The notes under the pieces are model-generated. The model ran no database searches, was not told the DNA's origin, and was given only the letters and a program-made list of their open reading frames with translations. DNA of 13,269 nucleotides, from positions 1 to 13,269 of the forward strand of contig JAEEPD010000085.1 in the NCBI GenBank assembly GCA_016284575.1, written 5' to 3'. Position numbers and translations under genes: made by a program. Source of the DNA: Bacillota bacterium (GTDB lineage Bacteria > Bacillota > Clostridia > Peptostreptococcales > Anaerovoracaceae). Shown in pieces: positions 6,279 to 13,269 of the stretch; within the stretch, counting starts at the first letter, position 1; each line of letters starts with the position of its first letter.

Positions 6279-6919
6279 GGCTGCTGCCTCCCCAGACCGA
6301 AACACTGCTCCACCAGGGCCAGGGTCTCTTCGATGCTCCGGCTGTCATCCCTTAAGATGACGTTGAAGCCGGAGTTCAGAAAGCGGTCATAGCCTTCCTG
6401 TGAATTGATCAGCATCAGGCCCTGCCTGTAGTTTTCCATAGCGGCCTCCGGGTCCGGCTCCTCCATTATGAGTCTGTAGAGGAACTGCTTTTCCCTGTCG
6501 GGCCGCTCGAAGAAGCGGTTTACGGAGATCATTGGATCCGCAAGCATTATAAGCACGTGATCATGAGGAGCGATCTCCTTCAGTGTTTCCAAAGAAATAT
6601 TGGTGTCCACGAATATGGGCTTCTCCTGATCTTTAAGTCCCTCCAGTATCCGCAGCTCCAGGATCTCGCACTCCCTTGCGGCACCGTCGATCCAGGCCAG
6701 ATACTCCTCAGGGCTGCGCCGTATGAAATCCCGCCAGTCCTTCAGATCCCTGGTGTAGCAGACGCAGGGAAACTCACTGCTGTCCAGCTCCGGCAGCAGC
6801 TGATCGTGGTAATTCTCCTCGCAGAGTACCCCGTCGTATTTTTCAGCCAGCAGCTTCACCATCGCAGACTTGCCCGCGTAGGCCGTTCCTGTTATGAAAT
6901 ATGCGTTTTCGAATCGCAT
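6275..6919 (-). CDS. P-loop NTPase, kinase-like, unknown substrate
   Basis: A 214-residue protein with Walker A GTAYAGKS (11-18) directly after a hydrophobic strand (YFIT). A Walker B-like IFVDTN lies at 102-107, with VLIMLADP (122-129) and then an Arg-rich lid-like RFFERPDREKQFLYR (135-149). This is the layout of small nucleoside- or metabolite-kinase folds (adenylate/shikimate/gluconate kinase group), but I cannot name the substrate. The ATG at 6919 is preceded by AAGGAG. The longer in-frame reading to 7006 would cross the promoter and nifJ-terminator region, so it is rejected. First gene of a five-gene operon, with a four-base overlap with the next gene. An extended -10 promoter lies 23-31 bases upstream. 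Confidence 0.8.
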   Translation of the reverse strand: MRFENAYFITGTAYAGKSAMVKLLAEKYDGVLCEENYHDQLLPELDSSEFPCVCYTRDLKDWRDFIRRSPEEYLAWIDGAARECEILELRILEGLKDQEKPIFVDTNISLETLKEIAPHDHVLIMLADPMISVNRFFERPDREKQFLYRLIMEEPDPEAAMENYRQGLMLINSQEGYDRFLNSGFNVILRDDSRSIEETLALVEQCFGLGRQQP

Positions 6920-6941
6920 GTCATCCTTCTCCTTCAGAGAA

Positions 6942-6950
6942 AGTATATCA
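6942..6950 (-). promoter_or_regulatory. Extended -10 promoter of the kinase-like operon
   Basis: Minus-strand TGATATACT matches an extended -10 (TGnTATAAT, one mismatch). No good -35 hexamer sits 17 bases upstream (TATCAA only), so recognition would rely on the TGn motif. Transcription would begin near 6935, leaving a leader of about 16 bases that is mostly ribosome binding site. It lies just past the nifJ terminator, where a new promoter is needed. Confidence 0.5.
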
Positions 6951-7007
6951 TAAAGGCAGCGCTTTTGATACACGGATCGGTCGTGCCGCCCGGCCTTCAT
7001 TGCCACG

Positions 7008-7037
7008 AAAAAACTCCCCGGTATAAAACCGGGGAGT
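7008..7037 (-). terminator. Intrinsic terminator of nifJ
   Basis: On the minus strand a 10-bp perfect stem, ACTCCCCGGT / ACCGGGGAGT, with a five-base loop runs into a T-tract at 7008-7013. It begins about 40 bases after the nifJ stop and is the strongest hairpin in the window. Confidence 0.93.
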
Positions 7038-7077
7038 CGTTGTTTTACCGAATCGCTTCAGCTATATGGCTTTGGCA

Positions 7078-10000
7078 TTAAGCCTGAGCAGCCATCTTCT
7101 TGTAGCCTTCGAGTCTTTCCTTTGCATCCTTTTCGGTCTTCTCGAACAGTGCTTCTGCAGCATCCGGGAATTCCTTGAGCAGGGAGTTGTAACGTACCTG
7201 ATCCATGATGAATGCTCTGAAGTCGCCGGTAGGCTCCTTGGAGTCGAGAGTGAACGGATTCTTGCCCTCTTCCTTCAGAAGCGGGTTGAATCTGTAGAGA
7301 TGCCAGTAACCGCAGTCAACTGCTCTCTTCTCGTTGTCCTGAGACTTGCCCATGCCCTGCTTGATGCCGTGGTTGATGCAGGGAGCGTAGCAGATGATCA
7401 GAGAAGGACCATGATAATTCTCAGCTTCCTGAATAGCCTTCATGAACTGATTCTTATCGGAGCCCATAGCGCACTGTGCTACGTATACATAGCCATAGCT
7501 TGCAGCCATCATGCCCAGATCCTTCTTCTTGGTCTTCTTACCGGAAGCGGCGAACTTGGCGATAGCAGCAGTCGGGGTAGCCTTGGAGGCCTGGCCGCCG
7601 GTGTTGGAGTAAACTTCGGTATCGAATACCAGAACGTTGATGTCCTCGCCGGAAGCAAGTACGTGGTCTACGCCGCCGTAACCGATGTCATAGGACCAGC
7701 CGTCGCCGCCCAGGCACCATACGGACTTCTTGACCAGATGATCCTTCTTCTCCAGGATCTGTGCAATCAGACTGTTGCAGTGCGGGCAGTCGAGCTTAGC
7801 GCCTTCGAGTGCAGCGATCAGAGCCTCGCTCTGCTCTCTGGACTTGGCGCCATCGTTGAAGCCGTCCAGCCAAGCCTGGCCTGCAGCCTTGATCTCGTCG
7901 CTCTCAACGCCGTCGATCAGCTCGGTTACCAGAGCCTGCAGCTTTTCTCTCATCTGACGAACACCGGTGGCCATACCGAGACCGAACTCAGCATTGTCTT
8001 CGAACAGGGAGTTGGACCATGCGGGACCTCTGCCCTTCTTGTCGGTGGTGTAAGGCATTGAAGGAGCGGATGCACCCCAGATGGAGGAGCAGCCGGTAGC
8101 ATTTGCGATCATCATTCTGTCGCCGAAGAGCTGGGTGATTACCTTGATGTAAGGAGTCTCGCCGCAGCCTGCGCATGCACCGGAGAACTCGAAGTAAGGA
8201 GCTGCGAACTGGCTGCCCTTTACGGAAGTTCTGGGCATGATATCCTTCTGAGCAACTTCCTTTACGCTGTAATCCCACTTTGCAGCCTCGTCCATCTGAG
8301 TCTCGAGAGGCTCCATGGTGAGTGCCTTGCCCTTGGGTGCGGGGCAGATGTCTGCGCAGTTGCCGCAGCCGAGGCAGTCGAGCGGGGATACCTGCATTCT
8401 GAAGCCGAGGCCTTCGAAGCCCTTGCCGATGGCCTTGATGGTCTCAAAGCCTGCGGGAGCCTTGGCAGCTTCTGCTTCGTCAACCAGAACAGGTCTGATG
8501 GTTGCGTGCGGGCAAACGAAGGAGCACTGGTTGCACTGGATGCAGAATTCAGGATGCCATGCGGGAACCTTTACAGCTACGCCGCGCTTCTCGTAAGCAG
8601 CGGTGCCGCTGGGGAAGGTACCGTCTTCGATACCTGCGAATGCAGATACGGGCAGCTTGTCGCCCTCCTGACGGTTCATGGGTACTACGATGTTTGCTAC
8701 GAATTCGGGCAGATCCTTGACCTCGCCTGCTTCGTCAACAGCGTCAGCCCAGGATGCGGGGATCTCTACCTTGTGGATGGCATCGATACCTGCATCTACA
8801 GCCTTCCAGTTCATCTCTACGATGTTCTGGCCCTTCTTGCCGTAGCTCTTAACGATGGAGTCCTTCAGAGCCTTGACAGCCTGATCCATGGGGATTACAT
8901 CTGCCAGCTTGAAGAATGCGGACTGCATGATCATGTTGATTCTGCTGCCCAGACCCAGATCCTGTGCGATCTTGGTTGCGTCTACTGTGTAGAACTCTGC
9001 ATTCTGCTTGGCAAGGAATCTCTTCATTGCTGCGGGCAGGTTCTTGTCCAGTTCTTCGTCGGTCCACTCGCAGTTGAGCAGGAACTTGCCGCCCTTCTTC
9101 AGACCTGCGGTTACATCATACTGATGTACGTAAGCCTGGTTGTGGCATGCGATGTAGTCAGCCTCAGTGATGAGGTAGGTGGACTTGATCTTGTTCTTTC
9201 CGAAACGCAGGTGGGATACTGTGATACCGCCGGACTTCTTGGAGTCATAGGAGAAGTAGCCCTGTGCGTAGAGGTCGGTGTCGTCGCCGATGATCTTGAT
9301 GGCCTGCTTGTTGGCGCCGACGGTACCGTCGGAACCGAGACCCCAGAACTTGCAGCGAACGGTGCCTTCGGGTTCGGTGGCGATGTCAACGGTCTCCAGG
9401 GAGCTGCCGTAGAGGTCGTCTTCGATGCCGATGGTGAAGTGATTCTTGGGAGCTGCAGCTTCCATGTTGTTGTAAACTGCAACGATCTGTCCGGGAGTGG
9501 TGTCCTTGGAGCCAAGGCCGTATCTGCCAGCCAGGATGAGAGGCTTAACGTCCTCTTCATAGAACATGGTCATAACGTCCATGTAGAGAGGATCGCCCAG
9601 AGCGCCGGGTTCCTTGGTCCTGTCGAGAACGGAGATCTTCTTTACGGTCTTGGGCATTACCTTCTTCAGGTATTCGGGAGCCCAGGGTCTGTAGAGACGG
9701 ACCTTGATGAGGCCGTACTTCTTGCCCTTTGCGTTCTGATCCTCGATAACCTCTTCGATGGTCTCGCAGACGGAGCCCATAGCGATGATGATGTTCTCAG
9801 CATCGGGAGCACCAACATAGTCGAACAGATGATATTCTCTGCCGATCTTGGCGCCCAGCTGCTGCATGTAGTCTTCTACGATGGCGGGAAGTGCGTCATA
9901 GTACTTGTTGGCAGCTTCTCTTGCCTGGAAGAAGATATCGGGGTTCTGAGCAGTACCGCGGATAACGGGATGTTCGGGGTTGAGAGCATGAGCTCTGAAC

Positions 10001-10605
10001 TCGTTAACGGCATCCATGTCGATCAGTTCTTTGAATACGTCGTAGTCGATCATTTCGATCTTCTGAATTTCGTGAGAAGTTCTGAAGCCGTCAAAGAAGT
10101 GAAGGAAAGGTACCTTACCCTTGATGGAAGCCAGGTGAGCGATGCCGCCCAGGTCCATAACTTCCTGTACGGAGGATGCGCAGAGCAGGGCAAAGCCTGT
10201 CTGACGGGTAGCCATTACGTCTGAATGGTCTCCGAAGATGCACAGTGCGTGGGTAGCAAGGGTTCTGGCGGAAACGTGGAATACGCCCGGCAGAAGCTCA
10301 CCAGCGATCTTGTACATGTTGGGGATCATCAGCAGCAGACCCTGAGATGCGGTGTAGGTGGTGGTGAGAGCACCGGCGGAAAGTGAGCCGTGTACTGCAC
10401 CTGCAGCGCCGCCTTCGGACTGCATTTCGACTACCTTTACCTGCTGACCGAACAGGTTCTTCTGGCCATGGGCGGACATGTCATCTACGGACTCTGCCAT
10501 GGGAGAAGACGGGGTAATCGGGAAGATAGCAGCTACGTCCGTAAATGCGTAAGACACATATGCGGCAGCAGTGTTACCATCCATGGTTTTGAATTTTTTT
10601 GCCAT
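7078..10605 (-). CDS. nifJ: Pyruvate:ferredoxin (flavodoxin) oxidoreductase
   Basis: Full-length 1175-residue homodimeric-type enzyme. It converts pyruvate and CoA to acetyl-CoA and CO2, reducing ferredoxin. The pyruvate/TPP-site residues T31 (PITPSSP), E64 (EMQSEGG) and R114 (VSAR) fall at the same numbers as in Desulfovibrio africanus PFOR. Two ferredoxin-type 4Fe-4S motifs are at C688/691/694/698 and C744/747/750/754. The proximal cluster ligands are C811, C814, C839 and C1076. The TPP-binding motif starts at GDGW (967-970) and ends near DTEVYSNTGGQ. All domains are intact. The start ATG 10605 has AAGGAG nine bases upstream. The gene is flanked by its own promoter and terminator, and its narrow codon choice is that of a highly expressed gene. 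It is the main catabolic ferredoxin-reducing step in fermentative clostridia. Confidence 0.98.
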   Translation of the reverse strand: MAKKFKTMDGNTAAAYVSYAFTDVAAIFPITPSSPMAESVDDMSAHGQKNLFGQQVKVVEMQSEGGAAGAVHGSLSAGALTTTYTASQGLLLMIPNMYKIAGELLPGVFHVSARTLATHALCIFGDHSDVMATRQTGFALLCASSVQEVMDLGGIAHLASIKGKVPFLHFFDGFRTSHEIQKIEMIDYDVFKELIDMDAVNEFRAHALNPEHPVIRGTAQNPDIFFQAREAANKYYDALPAIVEDYMQQLGAKIGREYHLFDYVGAPDAENIIIAMGSVCETIEEVIEDQNAKGKKYGLIKVRLYRPWAPEYLKKVMPKTVKKISVLDRTKEPGALGDPLYMDVMTMFYEEDVKPLILAGRYGLGSKDTTPGQIVAVYNNMEAAAPKNHFTIGIEDDLYGSSLETVDIATEPEGTVRCKFWGLGSDGTVGANKQAIKIIGDDTDLYAQGYFSYDSKKSGGITVSHLRFGKNKIKSTYLITEADYIACHNQAYVHQYDVTAGLKKGGKFLLNCEWTDEELDKNLPAAMKRFLAKQNAEFYTVDATKIAQDLGLGSRINMIMQSAFFKLADVIPMDQAVKALKDSIVKSYGKKGQNIVEMNWKAVDAGIDAIHKVEIPASWADAVDEAGEVKDLPEFVANIVVPMNRQEGDKLPVSAFAGIEDGTFPSGTAAYEKRGVAVKVPAWHPEFCIQCNQCSFVCPHATIRPVLVDEAEAAKAPAGFETIKAIGKGFEGLGFRMQVSPLDCLGCGNCADICPAPKGKALTMEPLETQMDEAAKWDYSVKEVAQKDIMPRTSVKGSQFAAPYFEFSGACAGCGETPYIKVITQLFGDRMMIANATGCSSIWGASAPSMPYTTDKKGRGPAWSNSLFEDNAEFGLGMATGVRQMREKLQALVTELIDGVESDEIKAAGQAWLDGFNDGAKSREQSEALIAALEGAKLDCPHCNSLIAQILEKKDHLVKKSVWCLGGDGWSYDIGYGGVDHVLASGEDINVLVFDTEVYSNTGGQASKATPTAAIAKFAASGKKTKKKDLGMMAASYGYVYVAQCAMGSDKNQFMKAIQEAENYHGPSLIICYAPCINHGIKQGMGKSQDNEKRAVDCGYWHLYRFNPLLKEEGKNPFTLDSKEPTGDFRAFIMDQVRYNSLLKEFPDAAEALFEKTEKDAKERLEGYKKMAAQA

Positions 10606-10638
10606 CGTGTTTTTCTCCTTTATAGATTATTACAATGA

Positions 10639-10656
10639 TTTTATTGCAACATAAAA
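10639..10656. repeat. AT-rich inverted repeat in the nifJ leader
   Basis: TTTTAT-N6-ATAAAA, perfect 6-bp arms around TGCAAC, lies in the nifJ 5' leader about 20-35 bases after the predicted start of transcription. It might be an operator. It is A+T-rich enough to occur by chance, and it does not match the Rex palindrome that often controls such genes. Confidence 0.3.
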
Positions 10657-10679
10657 CATCGCAAAAAATACGCACAAGT

Positions 10680-10708
10680 ATTATATTACGAAAACAAATA
10701 ACTATCAA
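10680..10708 (-). promoter_or_regulatory. Sigma-A promoter of nifJ
   Basis: Minus-strand TTGATA (10703-10708), 17-base spacer, then perfect TATAAT (10680-10685). Predicted start near 10673 gives a leader of about 68 bases. The promoter sits between the stop of the upstream P-loop-like gene (10728) and nifJ, so nifJ can be expressed on its own. Confidence 0.88.
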
Positions 10709-10727
10709 GGGCATGTTTTTAAATTAA

Positions 10728-11531
10728 CTATAGTATATTTTCAACGATTGCCCCAAGCTGTGCAATTATTTCGTTTGAAGGAGCGATGGCAGCGGGCAGC
10801 TTCGACCCATATTCCGCCTTATAGATGAGCTCAGGAGGCATGTGACCCACTGAAAAGAAGCTTCTTCTGCCGAGAAACCTGCGAAGCTCCCTCTCGTGGA
10901 CCCCGGAGTTATTTTTGTTTACGACCACAAGGGCCTCCGGGACCTCCAGGAGAAAGGACGCGATGGATGATGAGGCTTCAAGAAGCCTTGTGGGCATGGG
11001 ATCGATGACGAAAAGGCTTATATCCATTTCCGCTGCTATGTCCGCCGGATCCGGAAAGGAAGTCCCCTGCCCTTTGCCGCCGCAGAATATGCCTGAGCAG
11101 TCGAAAAAGCATATGCCCCCCGGAGCCGAAGAAATGAGCCGGAACAGCTTCCCTGCTTCGAACCCCTCCAGGTCCTGAGGCTCTCTTATGAGCCAGTTCA
11201 CCCCATCCTTCAGGTTCTCGGCGGACTGAAGGCTCTTTCTTTCCTCCAGCAGCTTCCTTACAGAGCAGAAGGGATAGAGCCCCTCCCTCTTTTCAAAGCT
11301 AAGGGCTTGGTAAAAGTAAGGCCGGCCCAGCTCTATGAGGGACACAGCGGGCCTCCTTCGCGGCTCCTGCAAAGAGGCTCCTGCTGCGGTCAGCCCTGCT
11401 GTTTTGTTTGCTGCAAGATAAGCCAGACTTCCGCAGACGAAGCTTGCCCCGGCGCCGGAAAATGCCGGAAATACAGCTATCCGAAGCTTTCCTCTGGACA
11501 GCTGGTCCATCCCTGTTATTAATTCGTTCAT
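10728..11531 (-). CDS. MinD/ParA-like protein with degenerate P-loop, function unknown
   Basis: A 267-residue soluble protein with the strand-loop-helix opening of SIMIBI (MinD/CpaE/ParA) ATPases: KLRIAVFPAFSGAGASFVCGSLAYLAANK (15-43). The loop SGAGAS lacks the lysines of the deviant Walker A motif KGGxGKT, so normal ATP hydrolysis is doubtful. Later strands look preserved: CFFDCSG (141-147, Walker B position), LFVIDPMP (173-180) and ALVVVNKNNSG (200-210). The start at 11531 has GGGAG eight bases upstream; the ATG at 11576 lies upstream of the likely transcription start and has no site. The gene sits alone between split transketolase and nifJ, with no terminator before nifJ. Fold assignment is an inference from motif order; the role is unknown. 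Confidence 0.72.
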   Translation of the reverse strand: MNELITGMDQLSRGKLRIAVFPAFSGAGASFVCGSLAYLAANKTAGLTAAGASLQEPRRRPAVSLIELGRPYFYQALSFEKREGLYPFCSVRKLLEERKSLQSAENLKDGVNWLIREPQDLEGFEAGKLFRLISSAPGGICFFDCSGIFCGGKGQGTSFPDPADIAAEMDISLFVIDPMPTRLLEASSSIASFLLEVPEALVVVNKNNSGVHERELRRFLGRRSFFSVGHMPPELIYKAEYGSKLPAAIAPSNEIIAQLGAIVENIL

Positions 11532-11534
11532 AAT

Positions 11535-11562
11535 AAAATCTCCCTTTTGATGGGGAGATTTT
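11535..11562 (-). terminator. Perfect 10-bp inverted repeat: terminator of transketolase operon and/or operator
   Basis: AAAATCTCCC, an 8-base loop, then GGGAGATTTT. On RNA coming from the transketolase genes (stop 38 bases upstream) it forms an A-flanked stem followed by UUUUAUU, a plausible if modest terminator. The same bases contain the -10 box of the next gene in one arm and its ribosome binding site (GGGAG, 11540-11544) in the other. A DNA-binding repressor site is the alternative reading. Confidence 0.55.
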
Positions 11563-11586
11563 ACAGCAATATGCATATTATGTCAA
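11558..11586 (-). promoter_or_regulatory. Sigma-A promoter of the MinD-like gene
   Basis: Minus-strand TTGACA (11581-11586), 17-base spacer, then TAAAAT (11558-11563). With a six-base discriminator, transcription would start at the A at 11551, in the loop of the inverted repeat. The leader is then only about 20 bases before the ATG at 11531. Confidence 0.8.
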
Positions 11587-11599
11587 GATTTTACTGCCT

Positions 11600-12556
11600 T
11601 TATTTTACAAACAGTTCTTCCTTTTCGGAAACGAGCTCGTTAGCGGCAGTAATCACAGCATCGGCTGTAAGACCGTACTTTTCGTAGAGCTCGCCGGGCT
11701 TTCCGGACTCGCCGAAGCAGTCCTGAACGCCTATCATGATCATCCTGGCGGGAGCCTTCTTTGCAAGGCATTCGGCAACGGCTGCGCCCAGGCCTCCGAT
11801 CACGCTGTGGTCCTCGATGGTGATAAGTCCGCTGCATTCCCTTGCGGCGTCGCAGACAGCCTCCTCGTCCAGGGGCTTGATGGTGTGGATGTCCAGAACT
11901 CTGGCCTGTATGCCCTCCTCCGCCAGCTTTTCAGCAGCCTCAAGAGCAATGGGAAGCACGCTTCCTGTGGAGAGTATGGCCACATCGTCTCCTTTGCGGA
12001 GCACCGCGGCTTTGCCTATCTCCAGCTTTGCATCCTCTGGGTACACCACGGGGACCGCAGCTCTGCCGAGTCTCACGTAGCAGGGGCCGTCGAAGGCAGC
12101 AGCCTGTCTTATGAGGGCCTTTGCGGAAACGTCGTCTGCGGGGTTGATGACCGTCATGCCGGGGATGAGCCTCATAAGGCCGAGATCCTCTATGCACTGA
12201 TGGCTGGCGCCGTCCTCACCCACGGAAAGTCCTGCGTGAGATGCGCAGATCTTGACATTTGCATGGGTGTAGCCGATGGAGTTTCTGATTATCTCATAGG
12301 CTCTGCCGCTGGCGAACATGGCGAAGGTGCTGGCGAAGGGGATCTTGCCTGAAAGAGCAAGGCCTGCTGCCATGCCCATAAGGTTATCCTCCGCTATGCC
12401 TGCGTTGAAGAATCTTTCAGGATAATGCTTTCTGAATTCACCGCTCTTGGTGGAGCCTGAAAGGTCAGCGTCAAGGACTACGATGTTGGGATTTTCAGAG
12501 CCCAGTTCAACCAGTACCTTGCCGTAGCTGTCTCTTGTTGCGATCTTGTCTGCCAT
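11600..12556 (-). CDS. Transketolase, C-terminal (pyrimidine-binding) subunit
   Basis: A 318-residue subunit of a two-gene transketolase, which transfers two-carbon ketol units between pentose- and glyceraldehyde-phosphate sugars using TPP. Residues 1-170 are the pyrimidine-binding domain, with the cofactor-activating E56 in FFNAGIAEDNL and the conserved HAGLSVGEDGASHQ segment (about 108-121). The rest is the C-terminal transketolase domain (GDDVAILSTGS, VLDIHTIKPLDEE, ITIEDHSVIGGLG). Its ATG shares one base with the stop of the N-terminal subunit, and GGAGGTG precedes it, so the two are co-translated. Lone DXS-like activity is unlikely given the partner and length. Confidence 0.95.
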   Translation of the reverse strand: MADKIATRDSYGKVLVELGSENPNIVVLDADLSGSTKSGEFRKHYPERFFNAGIAEDNLMGMAAGLALSGKIPFASTFAMFASGRAYEIIRNSIGYTHANVKICASHAGLSVGEDGASHQCIEDLGLMRLIPGMTVINPADDVSAKALIRQAAAFDGPCYVRLGRAAVPVVYPEDAKLEIGKAAVLRKGDDVAILSTGSVLPIALEAAEKLAEEGIQARVLDIHTIKPLDEEAVCDAARECSGLITIEDHSVIGGLGAAVAECLAKKAPARMIMIGVQDCFGESGKPGELYEKYGLTADAVITAANELVSEKEELFVK

Positions 12557-13269
12557 TACAGTACACCTCCCAGCTCTGCCATTGCCTGCTCAGCCTGCTC
12601 CAGGTTCGGAGCCTTGCCGTGCCAGCCTGCCTGATCCTCCATAAAGCTTACGCCCTTGCCCTTGACGGTCTTCGCGATTATGATGGTGGGCTTTCCCTTG
12701 AACTCTCTTGCCTTTGCGAAGGCGTCGAGTATCTGCTCCATATCGTGGCCATCGATGCAGATGACGTTCCAGCCGAAGGCTCTGAACTTTTCATCTAGCG
12801 GCTGAACGGTCATGACATCGTCGTTGCGGCCGTCGATCTGAAGTCCGTTGTTGTCCAGGACCGCGCAGAGGTTATCCAGCTTGTAGTGAGCTGCTGCCAT
12901 TGCTGCTTCCCAGACCATGCCCTCCTGGATCTCGCCGTCGCCGAGGATGGTGTAGACTCTTGCGGAGGATTCATCCAGCTTGCCTGCGATGGCCATGCCC
13001 ACGGCTGCAGAGATGCCCTGGCCAAGGGATCCGGTGGAGATCTCTATTCCGGGCAGCTTATGCATGGAGGGATGTCCCTGGAGCCTGGAGCCCATCTTTC
13101 TGAGGGTATTCAGCTCCTCCACGGGGAAATAGCCCCTTTCAGCCATTGCCGCGTACTGAGCGGGAGCCGCGTGGCCCTTGGACAGGACGAATCTGTCTCT
13201 TCCTGCCATATCAGGCTTTTCAGGGTCGATATTCATTTCGCTGAAATACAGCGCTGTCATGATGTCCGC
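12556..13269 (-). CDS. Transketolase, N-terminal (TPP-diphosphate-binding) subunit, 5' end cut by window
   Basis: The frame is open to the window edge. The ATG at 13260 is internal, since ADIMTALYF continues the family pattern upstream, so roughly 40 N-terminal residues are missing. Visible features are the substrate/TPP histidine in SKGHAAPAQYA, GSLGQGISAAVGMA, and the TPP-metal motif GDGEIQEGMVWEAAMAAAHYKLDNLCAVLDNN. The last of these holds the D and N metal ligands. ICIDGHD and KTVKGKG follow. The gene ends with TAATG, overlapping the C-terminal subunit by one base. The split at the domain boundary, each half with its own ribosome binding site, is the usual arrangement in clostridia and archaea rather than a broken gene. 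Confidence 0.96.
   Translation of the reverse strand, partial: ADIMTALYFSEMNIDPEKPDMAGRDRFVLSKGHAAPAQYAAMAERGYFPVEELNTLRKMGSRLQGHPSMHKLPGIEISTGSLGQGISAAVGMAIAGKLDESSARVYTILGDGEIQEGMVWEAAMAAAHYKLDNLCAVLDNNGLQIDGRNDDVMTVQPLDEKFRAFGWNVICIDGHDMEQILDAFAKAREFKGKPTIIIAKTVKGKGVSFMEDQAGWHGKAPNLEQAEQAMAELGGVL

Noticed and set aside
5781..6392. Plus-strand open frame of 203 codons
   Set aside because: It lies opposite two translationally coupled minus-strand genes and has no ribosome binding site or domain.
6920..7006. N-terminal extension of the kinase-like protein to 7006
   Set aside because: It would cross the likely promoter and leave no room after the nifJ terminator. The ATG at 6919 has AAGGAG.
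7066..8061. Plus-strand open frame of 331 codons opposite the nifJ 3' end
   Set aside because: Same cause: codon bias of the highly expressed opposite gene. No RBS or family signal.
8506..10224. Plus-strand open frame of 572 codons antisense to nifJ
   Set aside because: Its translation is a Leu/Val/Cys/Asp-rich string with no domain. It mirrors the biased codons of nifJ, whose product is unmistakable.
10660..10727. Rex redox-repressor site at the nifJ promoter
   Set aside because: No TTGTTAA-N4-TTAACAA-like palindrome is present; only scattered AT-rich half matches.
11600..13269. Transketolase broken by a frameshift or stop
   Set aside because: The break is at the domain boundary, with a separate RBS and a one-base stop/start overlap. 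Split transketolase is the normal form in clostridia.

Overview
The window reads as a chromosomal segment from an anaerobic Bacillota, most likely class Clostridia. The support is a single-polypeptide pyruvate:ferredoxin oxidoreductase, a transketolase split into two genes, a YtrA-type GntR/ABC operon, AGGAGG-type ribosome binding sites and TTGACA/TATAAT promoters. The species cannot be named from the sequence. All fourteen genes lie on the minus strand, so they are read from high to low coordinate. No tRNA, rRNA, CRISPR array, insertion sequence or phage gene was seen. No gene-free stretch exceeds 170 bases.

Layout in transcription order. (A) 13269-11600: a split transketolase pair. The N-terminal subunit is cut by the window edge and its stop overlaps the start of the C-terminal subunit. 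(B) 11586-10728: a small MinD/ParA-like protein with a degenerate P-loop. Its promoter, leader and ribosome binding site are interlaced with a perfect 10-bp inverted repeat that can also end the transketolase transcript. (C) 10708-7008: nifJ with its own strong promoter and a 10-bp-stem terminator. (D) 6950-3181: five tightly packed genes: a P-loop kinase-like protein, two proteins I cannot place in a family, a TfoX N-terminal-domain protein and a cytoplasmic alkaline-phosphatase-superfamily enzyme. A terminator follows. (E) 3176 to beyond 1: a GntR-family regulator, two membrane subunits, an ABC ATPase and an exported protein that runs off the window. The promoter carries two identical-arm palindromes, GTATTA-N6-TAATAC, which are the probable sites of autoregulation.

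Functionally, A and C are central carbon metabolism (pentose-phosphate interconversion; pyruvate to acetyl-CoA, CO2 and reduced ferredoxin). E is a self-regulated ABC export or stress-response module of the kind known from ytr operons. D is the least understood part. Its gene order suggests co-expression, but the sequence shows no common pathway. The most distinctive signals are the twin operators in E, the terminator/promoter/RBS overlap in B, the lysine-less P-loop protein beside nifJ, and the two unplaced proteins in D. I did not find a clear new defence or mobile system.
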